A stretch of 38,044 nucleotides of DNA, taken from assembly GCA_016295455.1 (NCBI GenBank), contig JAEDLE010000015.1, positions 1 through 38,044 of the forward strand. The letters run 5' to 3'. Below the pieces are notes generated by a model. The model had not been told where the DNA came from, searched no databases, and saw nothing but the letters and a program-made list of their open reading frames with translations. Within the stretch, counting starts at the first letter, position 1. Each line of letters opens with the position of its first letter. Of the stretch, positions 31,810-38,044 are shown piece by piece. Made by a program: the position numbers and the translations under genes. This DNA is from Bacteroidales bacterium (lineage in GTDB: Bacteria; Bacteroidota; Bacteroidia; Bacteroidales; UBA932).

Positions 31810-33801
31810 ATGAAAAGAACCTTGATTATCACAGCGATGGCTTTTGCCTCGCTTGCGGCTTCCGCACAGAAGCCTATGGTGCCTCCTGCAGGGGGCAAGT
31901 CCATCAGCGACCAGCTCCTCGGCATATTCATCGAGGACATCAGCTACGCCTGCGATGGCGGTCTCAATGCCCAGCTCGTGCAGAACGGCTCCTTCGAGTA
32001 CAACCTTACCGAACAGCCCGGATGGGGCGCCGGAACCGCGTGGAGATATGTGACCTACGGCCATTCCACCGGAAACGTGAACGCCTGCTCCCAGGCTCCG
32101 CTCAACGAGAACAATCCGAACTATATGCGTCTCTACGTCGAGAGAGTCGGCCATTTCAGCGATTTCCGCGGCACGACCGGCGTAGGCATATCCAATTCCG
32201 GCTTCGGCGGAATGGTGCTCAAGGCAGGTGAGAAATATGATTTCTCCGTCTTCCTCAGGAGCGCCGACGGAAAGGCAAGGGATATGGAAGTTTCGCTCAT
32301 GGCGCGCAGGCAGGTCGAGGGACGTCCTTTTGCCATGCCTGTGACAGTAGGGAAGGCCGAGTTCAAGACCTGCGGCCGGGGATGGCAGAAATATGAAGTC
32401 ACCCTCACCGCCACAGAGGACTGCACCGATGCAAGCCTCCAGCTCCTCTGCCTCACAGAGGGCAGCATAGACATTGATATGGTCTCCCTCATTCCTCAGG
32501 ACACATTCAAGGGCCACGGCCTGCGCAGGGACCTTGCCGAGGCCATCGACGAGCTCAATCCCAAATTCGTGCGTTTCCCTGGCGGCTGCGTGGTTCACGG
32601 CGGCGGACAGGGCTTCTGGAACACCTACCGCTGGAAGGAGTCCGTCGGTCCAAAGGAGGCCAGGAAGCAGCAGATGAACACCTGGGGCTATCATCAGTCC
32701 CTCGAAATAGGCTATTACGAGTACTTCCAGTTCTGCGAGGACATAGGCGCGAAGCCTGTCCCTATCCTTCCTCTCGGCCTCAGCTGCCAGGGTGCCGGAG
32801 GCTCATGGAACCTCAAGGGTTACGCCCAGATGGCCGTTCCTATGGAGGACATGGAAGAGTGGGTGGCTGACGCCCTTGACCTCATAGAGTGGGCGAACGG
32901 CGGAACCGATACCAAATGGGGCGCAATCCGTGCCGCACAGGGCCATCCGGAGCCTTTCAATCTCGAGATGATAGGAATCGGAAACGAGGAATACATCTCC
33001 CCTGAATTCCGCGAGCGTTTCAAGTATATGTTCGACAGGATCAGCGAGGCCCATCCGGAAATCACCATCATCGGCACTGCCGGAGTCAACTCCCATCCGG
33101 ACAACAAGGATGACTATGTCCAGAGCTGGAAGATTGCCGATGAACTCGGACTCGACATCATAGACGAGCACTACTACGAGCCAAAGGACTTCTACCTTTC
33201 AACCCGCCAGTACGACTCATATCCACGCGACCGCAAGACCAAGGTCTATCTCGGTGAATATGCTTCCAAGGACTATACCCTTCTGGACGCCCTCGCAGAG
33301 GCCCTCTATCTCTGCCACGTGGAGCGCAACGGAGACGTGGTAGTTATGACCAGCTACGCTCCTCTTCTCCAGCACAGGGAGCACTCCAACTGGACTCCTG
33401 ACCTCATACTTTTCGACAACACCGACGTGGTCCGCACCTGCAGCTACTACGTCCAGAAGATATTCGGAAACTCCGAGGGCAGCCTCCATTACGGCGACCT
33501 CGTGAAGATAGACGGAGCCGACCTCCTCCAGGAGCAGTCAGCAGTCCTCAATCCTCAGAAGAGGGAACTCTATATCAAGCTCTGCAACGCATCTGCGGAG
33601 TCCCGTACCGCCCACATCGACATCAAACGCTTCAAGGGCGTCAAGGGTGCCGAAATCACCACTCTCAAGGGAGACCCGGGCCACAGGAACGACTTCGGTT
33701 CAGAAGTCCTCGAGCCTCAGACCGAAGCCTTCGGCATCAAGCCTGTGATGGACTTCGAAATGGAACCGTATTCATTCTCGATGATAACAGTAAAGTTCTG
33801 A
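31810..33801 (+). CDS. Secreted GH51 alpha-L-arabinofuranosidase
   Basis: 663 aa; signal peptide 1-19 (LAASAQ). GH51 enzymes release terminal alpha-L-arabinofuranose from arabinan, arabinoxylan and related glycans with retention. An N-terminal carbohydrate-binding-like beta region (about 60-225) is followed by the TIM barrel: FVRFPGGCVVHGGG and NTYRWKESVGP, the acid/base E393 in GIGNEEY, and the nucleophile E483 in VYLGEYAS. A C-terminal beta-sandwich (about 560-663) closes the protein. The family is usually 500-660 residues. First gene of a tight operon with the mutarotase-fold protein (1-nt gap) and the esterase. Confidence 0.93.
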   Translation: MKRTLIITAMAFASLAASAQKPMVPPAGGKSISDQLLGIFIEDISYACDGGLNAQLVQNGSFEYNLTEQPGWGAGTAWRYVTYGHSTGNVNACSQAPLNENNPNYMRLYVERVGHFSDFRGTTGVGISNSGFGGMVLKAGEKYDFSVFLRSADGKARDMEVSLMARRQVEGRPFAMPVTVGKAEFKTCGRGWQKYEVTLTATEDCTDASLQLLCLTEGSIDIDMVSLIPQDTFKGHGLRRDLAEAIDELNPKFVRFPGGCVVHGGGQGFWNTYRWKESVGPKEARKQQMNTWGYHQSLEIGYYEYFQFCEDIGAKPVPILPLGLSCQGAGGSWNLKGYAQMAVPMEDMEEWVADALDLIEWANGGTDTKWGAIRAAQGHPEPFNLEMIGIGNEEYISPEFRERFKYMFDRISEAHPEITIIGTAGVNSHPDNKDDYVQSWKIADELGLDIIDEHYYEPKDFYLSTRQYDSYPRDRKTKVYLGEYASKDYTLLDALAEALYLCHVERNGDVVVMTSYAPLLQHREHSNWTPDLILFDNTDVVRTCSYYVQKIFGNSEGSLHYGDLVKIDGADLLQEQSAVLNPQKRELYIKLCNASAESRTAHIDIKRFKGVKGAEITTLKGDPGHRNDFGSEVLEPQTEAFGIKPVMDFEMEPYSFSMITVKF

Positions 33802-33802
33802 T

Positions 33803-34690
33803 ATGAAAAAGTTTACATCAGCAATCGCCGCGCTCGCAGCCGCATCGGCTGTGGCGCTGGCGGCAGATCAGCCCCAGACCCGGTCTCTGGGCGAATCCCT
33901 CTACAGCATCAGCGTAGGGGACGTGACCATGACCATAGACGCGGCACACGGCGCGAAGATACTCTCCTTCAAGCGCGGTGACGCGGAGATCATCTCCCAA
34001 CTCAAGATGTTCAACGCCTTCGGCAGCACTTTCTGGACCAGCCCCCAGTCGGAATGGAACTGGCCTCCTGTAGCGGAATACGACCGTCTCGAGTATCAGG
34101 TGGAGCAGACCCCTACATCCCTGGTGATGGAAGGCAAGACCTCGGAGCGTTTCGGCTACTCGATACGAAAGAAGTTCGAGGCTGACCCTTCAGACGAAGC
34201 CATAGTGGTGACATATTCTATAGTGAATCGCTCGGACCAGACCCGCAAGGTCGCGCCGTGGGAAATCACCCGTGTTCCCGGAGAAGGTCTCATATTCTTC
34301 GCTGCCAAGAGCTCCGACATCACCCCTGCCGGCCTGATGGAGTTCAATGACAAGTACGGCGCGGCCTGGTACAGCTTCGATGAGGCGAAAGAGAACAGGA
34401 AAATCAATGCCGACGGCAAGGGCTGGCTTGCATACGAGGGCAACAACCTCCTGCTGGTCAAAAAGTTCCCTGATCTCAAACCTTCTCAGCCAGCACCGGC
34501 CGAGGCCGAGATCCAGGTATATGTCAACCAGGGCACCTCATTCATAGAGCTGGAGAGCCAGGGCGCATATTCCGAACTCGCTCCGGGCGAATCCCTTAAC
34601 TACAGCGTGAAGTGGTATCTCGTGCCTTCACAGGGCAAGGGAGTTCCTTCCAAGAAACTCCTCAAGACCGTGAACAAACTCGTCAAATAG
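33803..34690 (+). CDS. Secreted galactose-mutarotase-fold protein (DUF4380-like)
   Basis: 295 aa, signal peptide 1-20 (AVALAA). An all-beta chain resembling the galactose-mutarotase/aldose-epimerase sandwich; FWTSPQSEWNWPP and KILSFKRGDAEI are like those of the DUF4380 group. Enzymes with this fold bind sugars, but the catalytic His/Glu pair of GalM is not identified here, so the role could be binding. One base separates its start from the GH51 stop; the esterase starts 9 nt after it. A function in arabinose-containing glycan use is inferred from that operon. Confidence 0.65.
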   Translation: MKKFTSAIAALAAASAVALAADQPQTRSLGESLYSISVGDVTMTIDAAHGAKILSFKRGDAEIISQLKMFNAFGSTFWTSPQSEWNWPPVAEYDRLEYQVEQTPTSLVMEGKTSERFGYSIRKKFEADPSDEAIVVTYSIVNRSDQTRKVAPWEITRVPGEGLIFFAAKSSDITPAGLMEFNDKYGAAWYSFDEAKENRKINADGKGWLAYEGNNLLLVKKFPDLKPSQPAPAEAEIQVYVNQGTSFIELESQGAYSELAPGESLNYSVKWYLVPSQGKGVPSKKLLKTVNKLVK

Positions 34691-34698
34691 ACCGGCAT

Positions 34699-35586
34699 AT
34701 GAAAAAGACGATATTGACTCTGGCCTCAGCCCTGATCGGGCTGGGTCTCTTTGCCCAGGTTCCGCAGGAATGGCCGCCGAAAAGCTACGCCGTTCCGGAC
34801 GAGGTCATACATCTCTGGCCTGACGGGGCTCCTACCGACAACTGCATCACCGAGGCAGAATACGACTACGGCAACCACGTGACCAATGTCACCGATCCGA
34901 CCCTTTCCATATTCCTGCCTGAGGGAAAATGCTGCGGACTGGCCATAATATCTTGTCCAGGAGGCGGTTACGTCGATGTTTGGGACAAGACCGAAGGCTT
35001 CTCGCTGGCTCAGTGGTACAACAGCATGGGCATAGTCTACGCCGTGCTGAAGTACCGCCTCCCGAATACGCACAGGGAGGTTCCGCTGGATGACGTGCAG
35101 CGCGCGATGAGCATACTCCGCGCCCGCTCGGGAGAGCTGGGATTCACCAAGCTTGGAGTGCAGGGCAATTCGGCGGGCGGTCATCTTGCCGCAATGGCGT
35201 CCACCCATTTCACCGATGCGGTGAACCGTCCTGACTTCACCGTACTCTTCTATCCTGTCATTACCCTTGATCCGGAATACACCCATATGGGAACGAACGA
35301 GCATCTGCTCGGAAAGAATGCGCCGCGCGAACTCGTGGATGCATTCAGCAACGAGAAGTGCGTGACACCTGACACCCCTCCGGCATTCATCATGCACTGC
35401 ACCGACGACCGTCTTGTGCCTGTCCGCAACTGCGTGGAATACTATAATGCCCTGGTGGCGAACGGAGTCAAAGGAAGTTCAATGTACGTGATGCCTGTAG
35501 GCGGTCACGGCTGGACGGAACGGGAATCTCCATACCGCAAGGCCTGGATGACGGCGCTCAGCGCCTGGCTCGACTCACTGCGCTGA
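34699..35586 (+). CDS. Secreted alpha/beta-hydrolase esterase (acetyl-xylan/feruloyl-esterase-like)
   Basis: 295 aa from ATG 34699, which gives a clean signal peptide (1-19, LGLFAQ); an upstream in-frame start at 34612 lies inside the previous gene. BD-FAE/carbohydrate-esterase-like fold: oxyanion motif SCPGGGY, nucleophile S158 in GNSAGGH, acid in CTDDRLVP (D236/D237), His270 in GGHGWTE. Such enzymes remove acetyl or feruloyl groups from xylans, opening them for GH51 activity. Third gene of the GH51 operon; it ends 4 nt before the convergent tRNA-editing gene, with no terminator between. Confidence 0.86.
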   Translation: MKKTILTLASALIGLGLFAQVPQEWPPKSYAVPDEVIHLWPDGAPTDNCITEAEYDYGNHVTNVTDPTLSIFLPEGKCCGLAIISCPGGGYVDVWDKTEGFSLAQWYNSMGIVYAVLKYRLPNTHREVPLDDVQRAMSILRARSGELGFTKLGVQGNSAGGHLAAMASTHFTDAVNRPDFTVLFYPVITLDPEYTHMGTNEHLLGKNAPRELVDAFSNEKCVTPDTPPAFIMHCTDDRLVPVRNCVEYYNALVANGVKGSSMYVMPVGGHGWTERESPYRKAWMTALSAWLDSLR

Positions 35587-35590
35587 CATT

Positions 35591-36166
35591 TCAGCCGATG
35601 TTGTCCATATCCAGGGCTTCGGCCTCGCCGCCCCAAATATTTATGAATTTCTGAAAGTCCGCGACCCTGATCACCAGGGTCGCGCTGTTGTCACAGGGGT
35701 GGAAGCTGACGTGTGATGCTCCGAGCAAAGCCTTGTCATAGAAAAACTTGACCCTGTGTCCGTTCTCGAACAGCTCCTTCGGATCCGCTCCAGTGGTGTC
35801 GATGTCATGAATCAGTCCGAACATCCCGACGGAACCCGGTCTGACCCCCAGGCAACGCATCAGTCTCTCCTCCGAGGCGAATGACAGCTTTCCCTGATGC
35901 AGCATATGCTCCAGACTGTGGATGTCCAGATTCTTGTGGCATTCGTATGAAATCAGATAATGCCTGTTGCCCTTGTGGTTGCGCATGAACAGGTTCTTGC
36001 AGTGCAGGGGACCCGTCCCGTCGGTATGCGAGCGGTCAATCTCCTTCCAGTACTCCAGAGCCTCTTCTATGGTGAAAAGGGGAGGGTGGGTATAGATTTC
36101 ATAGCCTATGCCGTGAGCCTCGAGGAAGTCCAGCACTTCCTGAACAGTCGGGTTGTAAGATGCCAT
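35591..36166 (-). CDS. YbaK/ProXp-type aminoacyl-tRNA deacylase
   Basis: 191 aa from ATG 36166; the alternative ATG at 36184 lies only 2 nt after the -7 element, so it is unlikely. Matches the prolyl-tRNA-synthetase-associated (ProXp-ala/PrdX) family, which hydrolyses mischarged Ala-tRNAPro in trans. Family marks: YTHPPLFTIEEA near the N-terminus, CKNLFMRNHKGNRHYLI with the catalytic-region lysine, and HPCDNSATLVI near the end (GxxP-loop region). It is longer than E. coli YbaK (159 aa) and of normal size for the PrdX group. Cytoplasmic. Convergent with the esterase operon. Confidence 0.85.
   Translation of the reverse strand: MASYNPTVQEVLDFLEAHGIGYEIYTHPPLFTIEEALEYWKEIDRSHTDGTGPLHCKNLFMRNHKGNRHYLISYECHKNLDIHSLEHMLHQGKLSFASEERLMRCLGVRPGSVGMFGLIHDIDTTGADPKELFENGHRVKFFYDKALLGASHVSFHPCDNSATLVIRVADFQKFINIWGGEAEALDMDNIG
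35660..35684. other. Strong 10-bp hairpin inside the end of the tRNA-deacylase gene
   Basis: CGCGACCCTG (35660-35669) and CAGGGTCGCG (35675-35684) are perfect arms around a 5-nt loop. It lies 74 nt past the esterase stop on the other strand, with no T-run on either side. Confidence 0.6.
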
Positions 36167-36186
36167 TTCCTGTGGATTTAACATTG

Positions 36187-36194
36187 CAAAGATA
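36187..36194 (-). promoter_or_regulatory. Promoter -7 element of the tRNA-deacylase gene
   Basis: On the minus strand TATCTTTG, a perfect TAnnTTTG. Predicted start near 36180 and a 14-nt leader to ATG 36166. The divergent phosphodiesterase gene has GATATTTG (36251-36258, one mismatch) on the plus strand. Confidence 0.6.
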
Positions 36195-36289
36195 ATCTTT
36201 TTCCGCAATACCGTCCCGTGCCATAATGTCAGTGCAGGCCCCTGTGGAAAGATATTTGCTGCAAGCGTACATGTCAAAAACGAACCAAG

Positions 36290-36832
36290 ATGAAATACCT
36301 CATAGTATCCGACATCCACGGCTCCGCGCCACGTCTGGCCAAAGTCCTCGAACACTACCGCAACGGCGGCTACGACCTGCTCCTCATACTCGGCGACATA
36401 CTCAACTACGGACCCCGCAACGGACTTCCCGAAGGCCTTGACGCTCCCGCTGTCGCGAATATGCTCAATCCACTCGCAAACCGCATTGTGGCCGTCAGGG
36501 GCAACTGTGACAGCGAGGTGGACCAGATGCTGCTCCACTTCCCGATGATGTCCACAAGCGCCTTCCTGATTGATTCAGGCCGCCGCATACTGCTTACCCA
36601 CGGTCACGTGATGACTCCCGAGAATACTCCGACCGGGTCCTATGACCTTTTCATCAGCGGCCATACCCATCTGATGGACTTGGACCGTCGTCCTGGCGGG
36701 GCAATAGTCTGCAACAGCGGCTCCATCACTTTCCCCAAGGGCGGCAATCCGCCGAGTTTCCTGACTCTGGAGGACGGCATCCTGAGCCTGAGGGACCTCG
36801 ACGGCAAGGTCCTCAAGCAACTGGCACTCTGA
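36290..36832 (+). CDS. yfcE: YfcE-like metallophosphoesterase (phosphodiesterase)
   Basis: 180 aa, close to E. coli YfcE (184). Calcineurin-like fold with the five metal motifs in order: D8/H10 in VSDIHG, D36 in LGDILNYGPRN, the N of RGNCDSE, LTHGH and SGHTH. YfcE hydrolyses phosphodiesters of model substrates; its natural substrate is not settled. Cytoplasmic. NYGPRN after GD is typical for the subfamily. Divergent from the tRNA-deacylase gene. Confidence 0.9.
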   Translation: MKYLIVSDIHGSAPRLAKVLEHYRNGGYDLLLILGDILNYGPRNGLPEGLDAPAVANMLNPLANRIVAVRGNCDSEVDQMLLHFPMMSTSAFLIDSGRRILLTHGHVMTPENTPTGSYDLFISGHTHLMDLDRRPGGAIVCNSGSITFPKGGNPPSFLTLEDGILSLRDLDGKVLKQLAL

Positions 36833-36877
36833 CAGCCCGGGGAAATCTCAGTTACATAGGCATATACATAAAAGAAT

Positions 36878-36909
36878 GGATGGCCCGTGAATCACTTCAG
36901 GAGCCATCC
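36878..36909. terminator. Hairpin between the phosphodiesterase and GH127 genes
   Basis: GGATGGC (36878-36884) and GCCATCC (36903-36909). On the minus strand it is followed by ATTCTTTTAT, suiting termination of the GH127 gene; on the plus strand a GT-rich run follows. Probably serves both converging transcripts. Confidence 0.5.
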
Positions 36910-36953
36910 GATGTTGTGTTGTGTGTGTATAAAAGCTGAAAAGTATTGTCTTT

Positions 36954-38044
36954 TTATCTGAGCACCGCCTTGAGCTGGCTTTCGGCCCTCTCTATCATGT
37001 CCTTGGTGCCACTGCCGTCCGTCACGTAGGCAACGACCATCTCGGCATATGCGACAGCCTCCTTCACGGCTGCGTCATCCTTGATATCCTTTGCCTTCAC
37101 GAGCATCCGGTTGAGTTCTGCAAGGTCCTCGATTTCAGGAAGATTGCCAGGACGCATATTGTTGATAGCCTCGTTCAGCGAGGCGACCATGGCATTAACC
37201 TCCTCCTGGCTGTAGTTCCTGCCGTTTCCGTTAAGCACCGCGTTTGCCTGGTCATATTTCTCCATGAGCCTCCTGTATCCGTTAGGAGCCCAAGGCGCGA
37301 ACTCCGGAACCTTCACCTCGAGACCGAGCCAGCGCTCCTGCCTGTCACGGCGATCCCTTGCCGTATAGAGCATCTCCCTCAGCTCACCCTTCTCCACGCC
37401 GGCGGCATCCTCGAGTGCGCCTATCGCAGAATTCAGGGCATAGGTCTGGAGATCCATCTCAAGCTGTCCGGCATTTGAGCCAAGAACTTTCTCCGATTCC
37501 GCGCGAACCTCCTCCAGGGCCTTGATACTCATATCGGTATATGCCTTGCTGTCAATATTGCCAGCCTTTCTGACCGCTGCCTCGAGCATTGACCTGTCAG
37601 CCACGCCGGCAGACTTGAGGGCCTTGATGGCCCTGTCTATGGCTTCGATGCCTTTCGCTGCCTCGTCCGCTCCAAGCACATCCCTGCCGCAGAGAGCCTC
37701 GGCCTCGGCAATCGCCTTGTTCAGGGCAGCATATGAATCACTGCTGTAGTTCTTGGCGTCAAAGGCGCCTGTCTTTTCAATCTGTGAGCGTACCTTCATC
37801 TTCTCTGCAGCTGAAGGGTCTCCGATGAGGTTGATGCGGAAATAGCGGGTTGCATGCTCATCCGCATAATAGTCAGGAACGAAAGTGCGTCCGCCCATCT
37901 TCACGGTGTAGAGATTTCCGTCTGTTCCACGGTCCTTGCTTGCGCCGCAGAGGGTAATCTCGGAAAGATCCGAATTGAGGGATACCGTCGCGTCCTCCCA
38001 CTCCTCGATGCCTGTAGTCGCCATCACGAGCGGTCCGTACATCA
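36954..38044 (-). CDS. C-terminal part of a GH127-like beta-L-arabinofuranosidase with helical tail (partial)
   Basis: The stop is at 36954; the reading frame runs off the right edge with 363 residues visible. MYGPLVMATTG near the visible start is the conserved YGPLVLA strand of GH127 (formerly DUF1680) enzymes, and VPDYYADEHATRYFRINL corresponds to the family's terminal PFYRxHDxRY block. GH127 enzymes release beta-L-arabinofuranose from plant glycoproteins and pectins. About 280 residues of predicted helices follow (ALNKAIAEAEALCG, AIDRAIKALKSAG), with at least three FIVAR-like repeats, an unusually long tail probably for surface or carbohydrate contact. Family assignment rests on the two short blocks, since the catalytic part is outside the window. 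Confidence 0.7.
   Translation of the reverse strand, partial: MYGPLVMATTGIEEWEDATVSLNSDLSEITLCGASKDRGTDGNLYTVKMGGRTFVPDYYADEHATRYFRINLIGDPSAAEKMKVRSQIEKTGAFDAKNYSSDSYAALNKAIAEAEALCGRDVLGADEAAKGIEAIDRAIKALKSAGVADRSMLEAAVRKAGNIDSKAYTDMSIKALEEVRAESEKVLGSNAGQLEMDLQTYALNSAIGALEDAAGVEKGELREMLYTARDRRDRQERWLGLEVKVPEFAPWAPNGYRRLMEKYDQANAVLNGNGRNYSQEEVNAMVASLNEAINNMRPGNLPEIEDLAELNRMLVKAKDIKDDAAVKEAVAYAEMVVAYVTDGSGTKDMIERAESQLKAVLR

Overview
The window is chromosomal DNA from a Bacteroidales bacterium (phylum Bacteroidota), probably an uncultured gut or rumen lineage with mid-range GC. The evidence is family content (NigD-like lipoprotein, SusC-type plug domain, DUF5020 outer-membrane protein, ECF sigma factor with a membrane anti-sigma partner, lipoprotein PPIase, GH9/GH51/GH127 enzymes) and promoter style. 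At least nine genes are preceded by the Bacteroidota -7 element TAnnTTTG, and Shine-Dalgarno sequences are mostly absent. Isoleucine ATA and arginine AGG codons are common. The genus cannot be fixed from this alone. No rRNA, tRNA, CRISPR array, complete insertion sequence or phage module was seen.

Layout. 1-533: a 73-bp tandem repeat and a gene-free stretch rich in hairpins. 534-4348 (minus): a secreted GH9 glycoside hydrolase and threonine ammonia-lyase. 4474-8936 (plus): a LOG-like protein, then lysC, lysA and a lipoprotein cyclophilin, closed by a clear terminator. 9018-12834: a type-B carboxylesterase (minus), then a plus-strand run of SDR, double-VOC protein and an isolated TonB plug-domain protein. 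12905-17270: a LysR regulator divergent from an M49-like lipoprotein that overlaps an AspT-type transporter. 17383-20058: NigD-like lipoprotein, ECF sigma factor and a chimeric anti-sigma/beta-barrel protein. 20156-24152: a nucleobase uptake and salvage block (UraA-type permease, APRT, DUF5020 outer-membrane protein, AzgA-type permease). 24302-28667: topoisomerase III, a convergent alpha/beta hydrolase and a split chromate-transporter pair. 28702-31752: a TetR regulator divergent from a membrane protein fused to an acyltransferase, then an 82-residue orphan. 31810-38044: GH51 arabinofuranosidase, mutarotase-fold protein, sugar-ester esterase, a ProXp-like tRNA editing protein (minus), a YfcE-like phosphodiesterase and the C-terminal part of a GH127-like beta-L-arabinofuranosidase (minus, cut by the window edge).

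How the genes fit together. GH9, GH51, GH127 and two secreted or surface esterases point to degradation of arabinose-decorated plant cell-wall polymers, although no SusC/SusD pair lies here. lysC-lysA supply diaminopimelate/lysine. The 20-24 kb block reads as a complete outer-to-inner membrane route for purines and pyrimidines with APRT as the trapping enzyme. The features most worth a second look are the barrel-less TonB plug beside SDR and VOC genes, the M49-like protein whose HExxH motif reads RELAH, the inner-membrane anti-sigma joined to a porin-like barrel, the acyltransferase fusion lacking the NHx4D aspartate, and a DNA-level excess of GCATAT/ATATGC.
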